From: Sphingomonas aurantiaca
Lineage (GTDB): Bacteria > Pseudomonadota > Alphaproteobacteria > Sphingomonadales > Sphingomonadaceae
DNA: 64,000 bases
Direction of reading: 5' to 3'
Assembly (NCBI RefSeq): GCF_003050705.1
Contig: NZ_QAOG01000003.1
Location: 1 to 64,000, forward strand
Numbering within the stretch: the first letter of the stretch is position 1; every line of letters starts with the position of its first letter. Positions 8,774 through 18,132 of this stretch are shown in pieces. Under the pieces are notes generated by a model. The model searched no databases, was not told the origin of the DNA, and saw only the letters and a list, made by a program, of their open reading frames with translations. The position numbers were made by a program, and so were the translations under genes.

Positions 8774-9778
8774 TCAGCGATGCGCGGCGCGGCGCAAGCG
8801 ATCGTTGATCGCTTCGCCGATGCCGTGCGCAGGGATCGGCGCAATGGCGATGCGAGCGGCGTCATTCGCATCAGCCGCGTGCAGCAGGTCGAACAGCCGC
8901 GCTGCGGCTTCGACCAGATCCCCCGACGCGGAGAGCGACACGTCGCCCTCCACATCACCAAACCCGATCAGCCACTCGTCCCGTTCCGCATCGATCGCGT
9001 TCAACCGAAGCGCCTTGCTCGGCGCATAGTGGCTTTCAAGCTGCCCCGGCGCCGTCACTCCGCGCCCCCCCGGCGAAGGCCGGGCCCCAGTTGGGGGACG
9101 GCGATGATCCGCGCCGCGCTCCGTGACATCCGACGTTCCAACCGGGCCCAGGCCTCCCCCGGGGAGGTGCATCAGCAACGCCTCCGCCGTCACCGGCCCC
9201 GGCCGCAGCACGCTCCGCCCCGCCACGATCGTCGACTCCAACCCCGCCTCGGTCGCCCCATCGTCGAGGATCAGCGGCACGTTCGCCCCCAGGCTCGCCG
9301 CGACGTGCGCCGCCGTCGTCGGCGAAATCCCCCCGCTCGCATTGGCCGACGGCGCCGCCAATGGCCGCCCCGACGCCGCGATCACCCCCTGCATCGCGCG
9401 GTGCCGCGGCACCCGGATCGCGATCGTCTCCAACCCCGCCGTCACCAGCGCTGCGATCCCCGACCCGCTGCGCACCGGCAGCACCAGCGTCAGCGGCCCC
9501 GGCCAGAACGCCGCGGCCAGCGCGCGCGCATCCGCATCGAACACCGCGATCCGCTCCGCGGCCGCCAGATCGGCGACATGCACGATCAACGGATTGAAGC
9601 TCGGGCGCCCCTTGGCGGCATAGATCCGCGCCACCGCCTCGGCATTGGTGGCGTCCGCCGCGAGCCCGTACACCGTCTCGGTCGGCACCGCGACGATGCC
9701 GCCCGCGCGAATCAGCGCGGCGGCCTCGGCGATCGCGGCCATGCCGTACGGTAAAATCACTGGGTGTGGACGGGTCAT
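8774..9778 (-). CDS. Threonylcarbamoyl-AMP synthase (Sua5 type)
   Basis: A 334-residue protein that makes threonylcarbamoyl-AMP for the universal t6A37 tRNA modification. The YrdC domain spans about residues 10-200, with VPTETVYGLA, the KGRPSFNPLIVHV substrate motif (Lys56, Arg58) and APSANASGG. The C-terminal Sua5 domain starts at SHYAP (about residue 249). The linker at about 205-240 is unusual: it is encoded by a 101-bp palindromic element (9067-9167), giving a low-complexity Gly/Pro/Arg-rich sequence. The frame stays open, so the protein is probably made with the insert. Confidence 0.93.
   Translation of the reverse strand: MTRPHPVILPYGMAAIAEAAALIRAGGIVAVPTETVYGLAADATNAEAVARIYAAKGRPSFNPLIVHVADLAAAERIAVFDADARALAAAFWPGPLTLVLPVRSGSGIAALVTAGLETIAIRVPRHRAMQGVIAASGRPLAAPSANASGGISPTTAAHVAASLGANVPLILDDGATEAGLESTIVAGRSVLRPGPVTAEALLMHLPGGGLGPVGTSDVTERGADHRRPPTGARPSPGGRGVTAPGQLESHYAPSKALRLNAIDAERDEWLIGFGDVEGDVSLSASGDLVEAAARLFDLLHAADANDAARIAIAPIPAHGIGEAINDRLRRAAHR
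9067..9167. repeat. Type B palindromic element inside sua5
   Basis: The left arm (CCCCGGCGAAGGCCGGGCCC then CAGTTGG) and right arm (CCAACCGGGCCCAGGCCTCC then CCCGGGGAGG) match the intergenic type B elements in sequence, spacing and total length. Here the element lies wholly within the sua5 reading frame, between the YrdC and Sua5 domains. Confidence 0.88.
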
Positions 9779-9824
9779 TCTGAAGGCCTATAGCGGGCGC
9801 AAAGCATAGCGATAAGAGGATGCG

Positions 9825-11537
9825 ATGGCCTTCACCCCAGCAACCACCGAACAGCGTTTCGTGCTCGACCATGTCGTGCGGATCGCCGAACTCGCGAATA
9901 CCGAACGCTATTCCGCCGCCAGCGACGACGTCGTCGACGCGGTCCTGGAAGGCGTCGGGCAGCTCGCCGCCGGCGAATGGGCGCCGCTCAACCGCACCGG
10001 CGACACCGTCGGCGCGAAATGGACTGACCGTGGCGTCGTCATGCCCGACGGCTTCGCACAGGCGTACAAGGATTATGTCGAGGGCGGCTGGGGCACGATC
10101 GGCGTCGAGGAGGAATGGGGCGGGCAGGGCCTCCCCTTCGCGATCCAGACCGCGGTGCTCGACACGCTGGGCTCGGCGAACATGGGCTTCGCGCTCTGCC
10201 CGACGCTGACCGTCGGCGCGATCGAGGCGCTGCAGCATCACGGCAGCCCCGAACAGCAGGCACTCTACCTCCCCCATCTCGCGACCGGCGAATGGACCGG
10301 TACGATGAACCTCACCGAGCCGCAGGCCGGCTCGGACGTCGGCGCCCTCCGCGCGACCGCGACGCCACTCGGCGACGGCAAATGGTCGATCAAGGGCACC
10401 AAGATCTACATCTCGTTCGGCGATCACGACATGGCGCCGAACATCGTCCACCTCGTCCTCGCCCGCACCCCCGGTGCCCCTGCCGGGACGAAGGGCATCT
10501 CGCTGTTCCTAGTCCCGAAATACCGTCTCAAGGATGACGGCACCCCGGGCGACTTCAACGACGTCCGCGTCGTCTCGATCGAGCACAAGATGGGGCTCCA
10601 CGCCTCGCCGACCTGCGTGCTGAGCTTCGGCGACAATGACGACTGCATCGGCGAGCTGATCGGCGCGGAGCTGGGCGGCATCCGCGCGATGTTCACGATG
10701 ATGAACAATGCGCGCCTCAACGTCGGGCTTCAGGGCGTGCAGGTCGCCGAGGGCGCGACTCAGGGCGCGGTCGCCTATGCGCTCGACCGGGTCCAGTCGG
10801 CGCGCGCGGGTTCGCCGAACAAGGAGTCGGTCAAGATCGTCGAGCATCCCGACGTCCGGCGCATGCTGATGCGGATGAAGGCGCAGACCCAGGCGGCGCG
10901 TGCGCTCGTCTACTACGCCGCCGGGCAGGTCGATCGCGCGAACATGGGCGATCATGCCGCGCGCAACCGCCTCGAACTCGTCACGCCGCTCGCCAAGGCG
11001 CACGGTACCGATCTCGGCAACGAAGTCGCCTCGCTCGGCATCCAGGTGCATGGCGGCATGGGCTATGTCGAGGAAACCGGCGCCGCGCAGTATTTCCGCG
11101 ATGCGCGCATCACGCCGATCTACGAAGGCACCAACGGCATCCAGGCGGCGGATCTCGTCGGGCGGAAACTCGGCCTCGACAATGGCGGCGCGTTCGCGGC
11201 CTTGATCGCCGACATCCGCGCGGAGGCGAAGGATGAGCGGCTGCTCGCACTGGTCGACGCGTGCGAGGCGATCGGGCGTCGGCTCGCCACCGCGGACGCC
11301 GACGACAAGCTCGCGGCCAGCTATCCCTTCCTCACGATGCTGTCGGTCGCGACCTGCGGCTGGCTGATGGAGCGGCAGGGCGGCGTCGCCGGCACCGACG
11401 ACTTCGGCCGGATGAAGGCGGCGGCGGTGCGCTTCTACCTCGACCAGATCGTCCCCGAGGCGATGGGGCTCAACGCGGCGGCCACTGCGAGCGCGGCGGT
11501 GCTGTACGCGATCGAGCCGGAACTCTTCGCGGCCTGA
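9825..11537 (+). CDS. Acyl-CoA dehydrogenase, DmdC-like long form
   Basis: A 570-residue FAD-dependent acyl-CoA dehydrogenase. It has an N-terminal helical region, the middle-domain signature TGTMNLTEPQAGSDVGALRATA, the FAD-contact QVHGGMGYVEE and RITPIYEGTNGIQAADLVGRK in the third domain, and an extra C-terminal helical domain. The length and extra domain match the group that includes DmdC (3-methylmercaptopropionyl-CoA dehydrogenase) and AidB-like enzymes. Many members act in general fatty acid oxidation, so the substrate is uncertain. It is divergent from sua5 and stands alone. Confidence 0.88.
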   Translation: MAFTPATTEQRFVLDHVVRIAELANTERYSAASDDVVDAVLEGVGQLAAGEWAPLNRTGDTVGAKWTDRGVVMPDGFAQAYKDYVEGGWGTIGVEEEWGGQGLPFAIQTAVLDTLGSANMGFALCPTLTVGAIEALQHHGSPEQQALYLPHLATGEWTGTMNLTEPQAGSDVGALRATATPLGDGKWSIKGTKIYISFGDHDMAPNIVHLVLARTPGAPAGTKGISLFLVPKYRLKDDGTPGDFNDVRVVSIEHKMGLHASPTCVLSFGDNDDCIGELIGAELGGIRAMFTMMNNARLNVGLQGVQVAEGATQGAVAYALDRVQSARAGSPNKESVKIVEHPDVRRMLMRMKAQTQAARALVYYAAGQVDRANMGDHAARNRLELVTPLAKAHGTDLGNEVASLGIQVHGGMGYVEETGAAQYFRDARITPIYEGTNGIQAADLVGRKLGLDNGGAFAALIADIRAEAKDERLLALVDACEAIGRRLATADADDKLAASYPFLTMLSVATCGWLMERQGGVAGTDDFGRMKAAAVRFYLDQIVPEAMGLNAAATASAAVLYAIEPELFAA

Positions 11538-11553
11538 GCTGACCATAATCAAG

Positions 11554-11642
11554 CCCCGTCATCCTGGGCTCGACCCAGGATCCAGAGCCAAGCACGGTAT
11601 CGCGTGTGGCTCTGGATCCTGACTTTCGTCAGGACGACGGGG
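11554..11642. repeat. Palindromic repeat, type D
   Basis: A variant of the type D repeat after the acyl-CoA dehydrogenase gene: CCCCGTCATCCTGGGCTCGA begins the left arm and CTTTCGTCAGGACGACGGGG ends the right arm, both passing through GGATCCAGAGCCA / TGGCTCTGGATCC. With the next repeat it occupies most of the 269-bp gap before nat. Confidence 0.8.
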
Positions 11643-11702
11643 TGGGGTAGGGGCCCGCCCTCGCACATTGCCCTCTACCCCCCGTCCGATCCTCCACCTT
11701 CC

Positions 11703-11771
11703 ATTCGCCCTGAGCGAAGTCGAAGGGCCGGTCCCACACTCAGGTGCTTCGACTTCGCTCAGCACGAACGG
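11703..11771. repeat. Short inverted repeat, type E-like
   Basis: CATTCGCCCTGAGCGAAGTC followed by GAAG is mirrored by CTTCGACTTCGCTCAGCACG followed by AACGG. It ends about 35 bp before the nat start and could also act as a terminator or insulating structure. It resembles the ends of the longer type E elements (CGTTCGT..GAG / CTC..ACGAACGG). Confidence 0.7.
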
Positions 11772-11806
11772 TAAGGGGGGGGCAGAAATCTGTGAAAGCC
11801 CGACCG

Positions 11807-12622
11807 ATGTTCGATCTCGACGCCTATCTCACCCGTGTCGCCATGCCCGCCCGCCCCACGCTCGACTCGATCGGCCTCGCGCGCCTCCAGCACGCGCACC
11901 GGTTGGCGATTCCGTTCGAGGATCTCGACGTCGTGCTCGGCCGCGGCATCGCGATCGACAGCGCCTCGGTCTTCGCCAAGCTCGTCACCGCGCGCCGCGG
12001 CGGCTATTGCTTCGAGCATAACCGCCTGTTCCTCGACGCGCTCGCCGAGCTCGGCTTCGTCGCCCGCCCGCTGCTCGCGCGCGTATGGATCGCAGCGGCC
12101 GGCGTCCCGCCGCTTACGCATACCTTCGCGCTGGTCACGATCGACGGGCAGGACTGGATCGCCGACACCGGGTTCGGCGGTAGCTACACGCCCGTCCTCC
12201 CGCTGGCCGACGGCGCCGAGGCGACCGCGCCCGACGGCGCCCGCTTCCGTCTCGATGCGACCGAGCAGGGCTGGTTGTTGCTCCGTGACGGCGATCCGAT
12301 GACCACCGATGGCCGCGGCGAAACCGGCGGGTTCCAGCCGCAATACAGCTTCACGCTCGCCGAGGTGTTCGACGCCGATCTCGCGATGTCGAACCACTGG
12401 ACGTCGACCGCCCCCGCCAGCCGCTTCACGCACACCGCGATCGCCAGCATCGTCCTGCCCAACGGCTTCGCGTCGCTGGTCGGCCGCAACTATCGCCGCC
12501 GCTCGGGGACCGACACGACCGCCGGCGAGATCACCGATCCGCGCGTCTACCGGATCCGCATGAGCCTGTTGTTCGGGATCGACCTGAGCGTCGAGGACGT
12601 CGCCGCGCTGGGGCTGTTCTGA
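11807..12622 (+). CDS. nat: Arylamine N-acetyltransferase
   Basis: A 271-residue NAT family enzyme that transfers acetyl from acetyl-CoA to arylamines, hydrazines or related acceptors. The cysteine-protease-like triad is complete: Cys68 in RRGGYCFEHN, His105 in THTFALV and Asp120 in DTGFGG. The N-terminal PFEDLDVVLGR is also typical. The ATG at 11807 starts at MFDLDAYL; the ORF extends upstream into repeat DNA, which is unlikely to be coding. No companion genes indicate a natural substrate. Confidence 0.93.
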   Translation: MFDLDAYLTRVAMPARPTLDSIGLARLQHAHRLAIPFEDLDVVLGRGIAIDSASVFAKLVTARRGGYCFEHNRLFLDALAELGFVARPLLARVWIAAAGVPPLTHTFALVTIDGQDWIADTGFGGSYTPVLPLADGAEATAPDGARFRLDATEQGWLLLRDGDPMTTDGRGETGGFQPQYSFTLAEVFDADLAMSNHWTSTAPASRFTHTAIASIVLPNGFASLVGRNYRRRSGTDTTAGEITDPRVYRIRMSLLFGIDLSVEDVAALGLF

Positions 12623-12637
12623 AACTCATCCCCACTG

Positions 12638-12787
12638 CCGTTCGTGCTGAGTAGCTACCGAGTAGCTCCGTCAGGAGCGTATCGAGGGCGCGTATCGAAG
12701 CACAGGTTCCGCGTGCAAACCTGTCCTTCGATACGTCCTCTCGATACGCGGCTTCGCCATTACTCGACGACTACTCAGGACGAACGG
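12638..12787. repeat. Multi-stem repeat, type E (about 150 bp)
   Basis: A long imperfect inverted repeat starts CCGTTCGTGCTGAGTAGCTA and ends TACTCAGGACGAACGG, with internal pairs such as CGTATCGAAG.CAGGTT / AACCTG..CTTCGATACG. Equivalent elements lie at 22791-22893 and 43108-43256. It fills the gap between the convergent nat and gntR genes. Confidence 0.82.
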
Positions 12788-12832
12788 GGGGAAGCGGACG
12801 AACCAGCCCCAGGGGGCGAGTGGAGTAAATAC

Positions 12833-13189
12833 TCAGACCCGCTCGCGCTCCAGCAGGTCGCGCGCGTTCAGCCCCAGCAGGTCGATATGCCCGAGGATCC
12901 GCGGCCACTGCGTCGTCACGAAATTCTCGCGCTCGGCGATCCGCAGCGCCTCTGCCGCGCCCGGCATCACGAACATGCCGACGCCGCGGCGGACCTCGAC
13001 ATAGCCGTCATCCTGAAAGCTCTGATAGGCCTTGGCGACCGTCAGCGGGTTCGCGCCCTGCTCGGCGGCAAACGCGCGGACCGAGGGAAGCTGGTCCCCC
13101 GCGCGATAGTCGCCTCGAAGAATCCCGGCGGCAATCGTGCTGCGGAGACGGATATATACGGGGCTGTCGTCGCTGCTGAGCGCTGTCAT
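12833..13189 (-). CDS. GntR family regulator, YtrA type
   Basis: A 118-residue protein that is almost only a winged helix: IYxRLRSTIAAGILRGDYRAGDQLPSVRAFAAEQGANPLTVAKAYQ is the GntR DNA-binding signature in outline, followed by DDGYVEVRRGVGMFV and a short helical tail for dimerisation. The small size and lack of an effector domain fit the YtrA subfamily, which often regulates adjacent transporters. Here the neighbour is a nitroreductase on the same strand 38 bp upstream, so the target is unclear. Confidence 0.9.
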   Translation of the reverse strand: MTALSSDDSPVYIRLRSTIAAGILRGDYRAGDQLPSVRAFAAEQGANPLTVAKAYQSFQDDGYVEVRRGVGMFVMPGAAEALRIAERENFVTTQWPRILGHIDLLGLNARDLLERERV

Positions 13190-13227
13190 GCTGTTCTAAT
13201 ACAGCAATCGGGCGAATAGTCGAGTCC

Positions 13228-13803
13228 TCAGGATCCCCAATGGCTTACCAACCGTGCCATATCCGGGCGGGGCCGTTCGTCGAGCGCGCGCGACGGCGTG
13301 CCGATGAACATGAAGCCCGCGATCCGCTCGGACGGCGAACCGAACGCATCGCGTACCGTGTCCGAGAACGCCGCCCAGCCGGTCAGCCAACCGCCCGCGA
13401 AGCCCTCCGCATGGACCGCGTGCAGCAGGTTCATGCACGCCGCGCCCGCGGACAATTCCTGCTCCCACAGCGGAATCTTGCTCTCCTTGGGCGACGACAG
13501 GACGACGACCAAAGTCGGCGCCTGGTGCGCGAACTGGTCGAGCGACTCCAGCTCGAGCCGCGACGCGTCGGGACGCTCGGCGAGATAGGCATCCGTGATC
13601 AGCGTCGACAGCGCCTTGCGATGGTCGTCGCCGACCACGACGAACCGCCACGGCGCCAGCTTGCCATGATCGGGCGTCCGCGCCGCGATCTCGAGGATCG
13701 TCGCCAGCTGGTAGGAATCGGGGCCGGGCGCGACCAGGTCGCGCGGCTTGCCCGAGCGGCGGGTGGCGAGCAGCGACAGCGGCGTGGAACGATCGTTGAG
13801 CAT
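13228..13803 (-). CDS. Nitroreductase family protein (YdjA-like)
   Basis: A 191-residue FMN-dependent nitroreductase-family protein. ATRRSGKPRDLVAPGP at the N-terminus carries the Arg-Arg-Ser FMN phosphate contact, followed by AARTPDHGKLAPWRFVVVG, a GAACMNLLHAVHAEGFAGGWLTG central helix, and a C-terminal GFMFIGTP. These segments resemble E. coli YdjA. The physiological substrate is unknown. It precedes the gntR gene on the minus strand. Confidence 0.88.
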   Translation of the reverse strand: MLNDRSTPLSLLATRRSGKPRDLVAPGPDSYQLATILEIAARTPDHGKLAPWRFVVVGDDHRKALSTLITDAYLAERPDASRLELESLDQFAHQAPTLVVVLSSPKESKIPLWEQELSAGAACMNLLHAVHAEGFAGGWLTGWAAFSDTVRDAFGSPSERIAGFMFIGTPSRALDERPRPDMARLVSHWGS

Positions 13804-13920
13804 GGCATGTGAGATAGGCTTTGCCCTGCGATATTTACAGTCCGGGCTTTGTCGTTAAGTTGCGCGCGCATAACGACGCCGCGACCGACGGCGGCCAGAC
13901 GAGTATTAGGGAGCGTAAGC

Positions 13921-15714
13921 ATGGTGGACACCCCGACCGCGGATACCCCGCGAGAGCCGGATATCACCCATATCAATCCGGCCGCCGGGGAAACCTGGTT
14001 CGGGCACCCACGGCAGCTCGCGCGGCTGTTCACCACCGAGATGTGGGAGCGGTTCGGCTATTACGGCATGCGCGCGCTGCTCACGCTGTATCTCACCAAG
14101 CATTTCGTGTTCGGCGATCGCGAGGCGACCGGCCTCTACGGTGGCTACACCGCGCTGGTGTATCTGACGCCGCTGGTCGGCGGCTATCTGGCGGATCAGT
14201 ATCTCGGCTCGAAGCGCGCGGTGAAGTTCGGCGCGATCATCATGGCGATGGGCTATCTGCTGCTCTGCTTCGGCGGCGAGACCGCCAAGCCCTATGCGAC
14301 GATCGCCAACCAGCGCTACGAGATCCAGGTCGTCGAACAGGCCGACAGCGAAGTCCGCTACCTCGTCGACGGCGCGAACAAGCTGAAGATTAAGGGCAAT
14401 GACGACGGCACCGTCTCGCTGCTCGCGGCCGACGGATCGACCGCGCGGACGGTCGAGAAGGGCGGCTTCGAATCAGGCGCGGAACGCAGCAGCTTCTACG
14501 TCACGATCATGCTGCTCGCACTCTGCATGATCTCGGTCGGCAACGGCTTCTTCAAGCCCAACATCTCGACGATGGTCGGCGAGCTTTACGCGCAGGGCGA
14601 CAAGCGCCGCGATGCCGGGTTCACGATCTTCTACATGGGGATCAATCTCGGCTCGCTGTTCTCGCAGCTGCTCTGCCCGTTCCTCGCGGTCGCGTTCGGC
14701 TGGTGGGCCGGCTTCGGGCTGGCGGCGATCGGCATGTTGTTCTCGTGGACGCTGATCCAGTTCGATGGCGGCAAATTGAACGGCTATGGTGAGCCGCCGG
14801 TGCGCAGCGGCCCCGATCGCGCGCTCGGCATCTATGCGCTCGCGCTGCTCGGCATCCCGATCTTCTATCTTCTGTTCGTCAACCTGATGAACGCCGAGCC
14901 GCCGGTGCCGGGCTCCGGGATCGTCGGCTACATCGTCTCGCTGTCGCTGATGGGCAAATTGCTGTTCGGCACGTTCCTGATCGCGGTGCCGGGCATCCTG
15001 ATCTGGTCGTTCGTCAACGGCGAGCGGCGCGAGTTCCAGATGATGCTCGCGGCGATGGTGCTGATCGTGTTCAACGTCGTGTTCTGGACGCTGTTCGAGC
15101 AGGCGGGCTCGTCGCTGACGCTGTTCGCGGATCGCAACACCGATCTCAGCGTGTTCGGCCTGTTCAGCATCTCGGCCGGGCAGACCCAGTTCTTCAACGC
15201 CTTCTTCATCGTCGCGCTCGCGCCGGTGATGTCGATCCTGTGGACCAAGCTTGCGGCCAAGGGCATCGAGCCGTCGATCCCGGTCAAGTTCGGCATCGCG
15301 CTGATCGGCGTCGGCGTCGGCTTCCTGTTCCTCGTCTGGGGCGCGAGCATGGTCGGCCCGACGTTCAAGGTCGCGATCTGGTGGCTCGCCGGGCTCTACT
15401 TCATCCACTCGTTCGCCGAGCTTTGCATCTCGCCGGTCGGTCTCAGCATGATCACCAAGCTGTCGATCGCGCGCGTCGTCGGGCTGATGATGGGCGTGTG
15501 GTTCCTGTCGATCTCGGTCGCGCAATATGTCGCGGGCATCGTCGCGCAGGTCGCGAGCGTCGAGACGGTCGGCGGGCAGGTGACCAATTTGAAGGTCAGC
15601 CTCGACACCTATGCGGGCGTGTTCTGGACGATCGGGCTGGTGTCGGCAGGGATCGGCGTGCTGCTGCTGCTGATCTCGCCGCTGATCAAGAAGTGGATGC
15701 ACGGCGTCCAGTAA
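13921..15714 (+). CDS. POT family peptide transporter with inserted domain
   Basis: A 597-residue proton-coupled oligopeptide transporter of the PTR2/POT family in the inner membrane. The H+-coupling motif ExxER is Glu40-MW-Glu43-Arg44 in TTEMWERFGYYGMRALL, and the second PTR2 signature FYMGINLGSLFSQLLCPFLA is present. Residues about 120-190, between early membrane helices, form a charged soluble insert that most POT proteins lack. The ATG at 13921 follows GGGAG, so the longer ORF is rejected. Substrates are inferred to be di- or tripeptides. Confidence 0.92.
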   Translation: MVDTPTADTPREPDITHINPAAGETWFGHPRQLARLFTTEMWERFGYYGMRALLTLYLTKHFVFGDREATGLYGGYTALVYLTPLVGGYLADQYLGSKRAVKFGAIIMAMGYLLLCFGGETAKPYATIANQRYEIQVVEQADSEVRYLVDGANKLKIKGNDDGTVSLLAADGSTARTVEKGGFESGAERSSFYVTIMLLALCMISVGNGFFKPNISTMVGELYAQGDKRRDAGFTIFYMGINLGSLFSQLLCPFLAVAFGWWAGFGLAAIGMLFSWTLIQFDGGKLNGYGEPPVRSGPDRALGIYALALLGIPIFYLLFVNLMNAEPPVPGSGIVGYIVSLSLMGKLLFGTFLIAVPGILIWSFVNGERREFQMMLAAMVLIVFNVVFWTLFEQAGSSLTLFADRNTDLSVFGLFSISAGQTQFFNAFFIVALAPVMSILWTKLAAKGIEPSIPVKFGIALIGVGVGFLFLVWGASMVGPTFKVAIWWLAGLYFIHSFAELCISPVGLSMITKLSIARVVGLMMGVWFLSISVAQYVAGIVAQVASVETVGGQVTNLKVSLDTYAGVFWTIGLVSAGIGVLLLLISPLIKKWMHGVQ

Positions 15715-15723
15715 GCCCGCAAT

Positions 15724-15829
15724 TCCCCTCCCGCTTGCGGGAGGGGTTAGGGGAGGGTGCGACGTACGTACCGGCGTCCGGCCAGCGAGGCGCACCCCTC
15801 CCCCGACCCCTCCCGCAGGCGAGAGGGGA
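15724..15829. repeat. Palindromic element, type F
   Basis: The left arm TCCCCTCCCGCTTGCGGGAG is followed by GGGTTAGGGGAGGGTGCG and mirrored by a right arm CGCACCCCTCCCCCGACCCC with TCCCGC..GAGAGGGGA. It lies between the convergent POT and aldo/keto reductase genes. The closest copy is 62441-62544. Confidence 0.85.
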
Positions 15830-15834
15830 GCAGT

Positions 15835-16801
<967 letters not shown>

Positions 16802-16827
<26 letters not shown>

Positions 16828-18064
16828 GCGGAATCTCCTTGGCGTCACTGCGCGCTGAAACGGAGATGGTGACGGCGGTATCCATCGTCACGTTGCCGAC
16901 GGTGCGAAATAGGTCGGGAACGGTCTCGACCGCGATGAACAGCCCCAAAGCCTCGATCGGCACCCCCATCGCGATCGCCACCGGCGCGACCGAGGCGATG
17001 AAGCTCACCGTCCCCGGCAGCGACACCGACCCCATCGTCGTGATCGCCGCAGTGGCGATCCCCGCGGCGAGCTGCCCCGGCCCGATCGGCACGCCGACGA
17101 GGTGCGCGACGTACAGCGCGACCGCGAGGTTCATCGCCGGGCTGGTCGCACGGAACACCGCGACCGCCAGCGGCAGCACGATCCCGGCTGTAGCAGGCGA
17201 GGCACCCAGCTCGACCGAACCCTTCAACATCGCCGGCAGCGACGCGAGCGACGACTGCGTGCTGATCGCCACCGCCTGCGCCGGCGAAACCGCGCGCGCA
17301 AAGGCGGCGAACCGCACCCGCCCGCCGATCATCCCGACCGGATACGCGGCGATCAGCACGACCACGCCGATCGCCGAGACGCAGACGATGTAATGCACCA
17401 GCGCACCGAACGCCGCGGTCCCGGTCCGCGCGCCGACCCCGTACGCCAGCGCGAAAATCCCGATCGGTGCGAGCTTCAGCACCCAGCCGATCACGATCAG
17501 CAGCGCATCGACCACCGCCTGGAAGAACCCCGTCAGGATGCTGCGCTGCGCGTCGGGCAGCTGCGTGACCGCGAACGCGAACGCCAGTGCGAACACCGTC
17601 AGCGGCAGGAACGCATCGCCCGCCGCCGCCGCGACGACGTTGGTCGGCACGATCGTATCGAAGAACGCACCGATCCCCGGCACCGTCCCGACCGGCGCGC
17701 TGGTCGTCAGCGCGGTGCGCAGCGCGGTCGCAAGGCCGGCGGGCAGCGGCCACGCCTCGAGCAGCAGCGGCGTGACCAGCGCGGACATGATCGTCACCGC
17801 CCACAGGATCGCGACCATCATCGCCAGCGCGCGCACGGTGATCCGCCCGGCGCGCGCGGCCTCCGCGGTCGCGCCGATCCCGGTGACCAGCAGCGAGACG
17901 ATCAGCGGCACGATCACCATCTGCAACCCGTGCAGCCATGCCGACCCGATCGGCTGCGTCACCGCCGTGACCGCGATCGCCTGCGTCGGCGCCAGCGCGG
18001 CGGCGAGGATGCCGATCGCGATACCACCAACCAGGGCGATCAATATCCGTGTTGCCTGCGACAT
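16802..18064 (-). CDS. Dicarboxylate/amino acid:cation symporter (DAACS)
   Basis: A 420-residue membrane protein of the SDF/DAACS family. It has the N-terminal helices, [19 protein letters not shown], a serine-rich re-entrant loop [14 protein letters not shown], and the C-terminal [19 protein letters not shown] and [19 protein letters not shown] substrate/cation-binding region. Homologues take up C4-dicarboxylates or acidic amino acids with Na+ or H+. The start at 18064 follows AAGGGCG. It overlaps the downstream aldo/keto reductase. Confidence 0.92.
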
Positions 18065-18132
18065 GCTCGCCCTTCGTGTTGCATCGCGCTATCAGCGATG
18101 GCGAACCCGATACCGGACGGAAAGTACAAGCG

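Noticed and set aside
14473..15795. A 440-codon minus-strand frame opposite the POT transporter
   Set aside because: Arg/Asp/His/Gln-rich mirror of hydrophobic codons; no start signal or motif.
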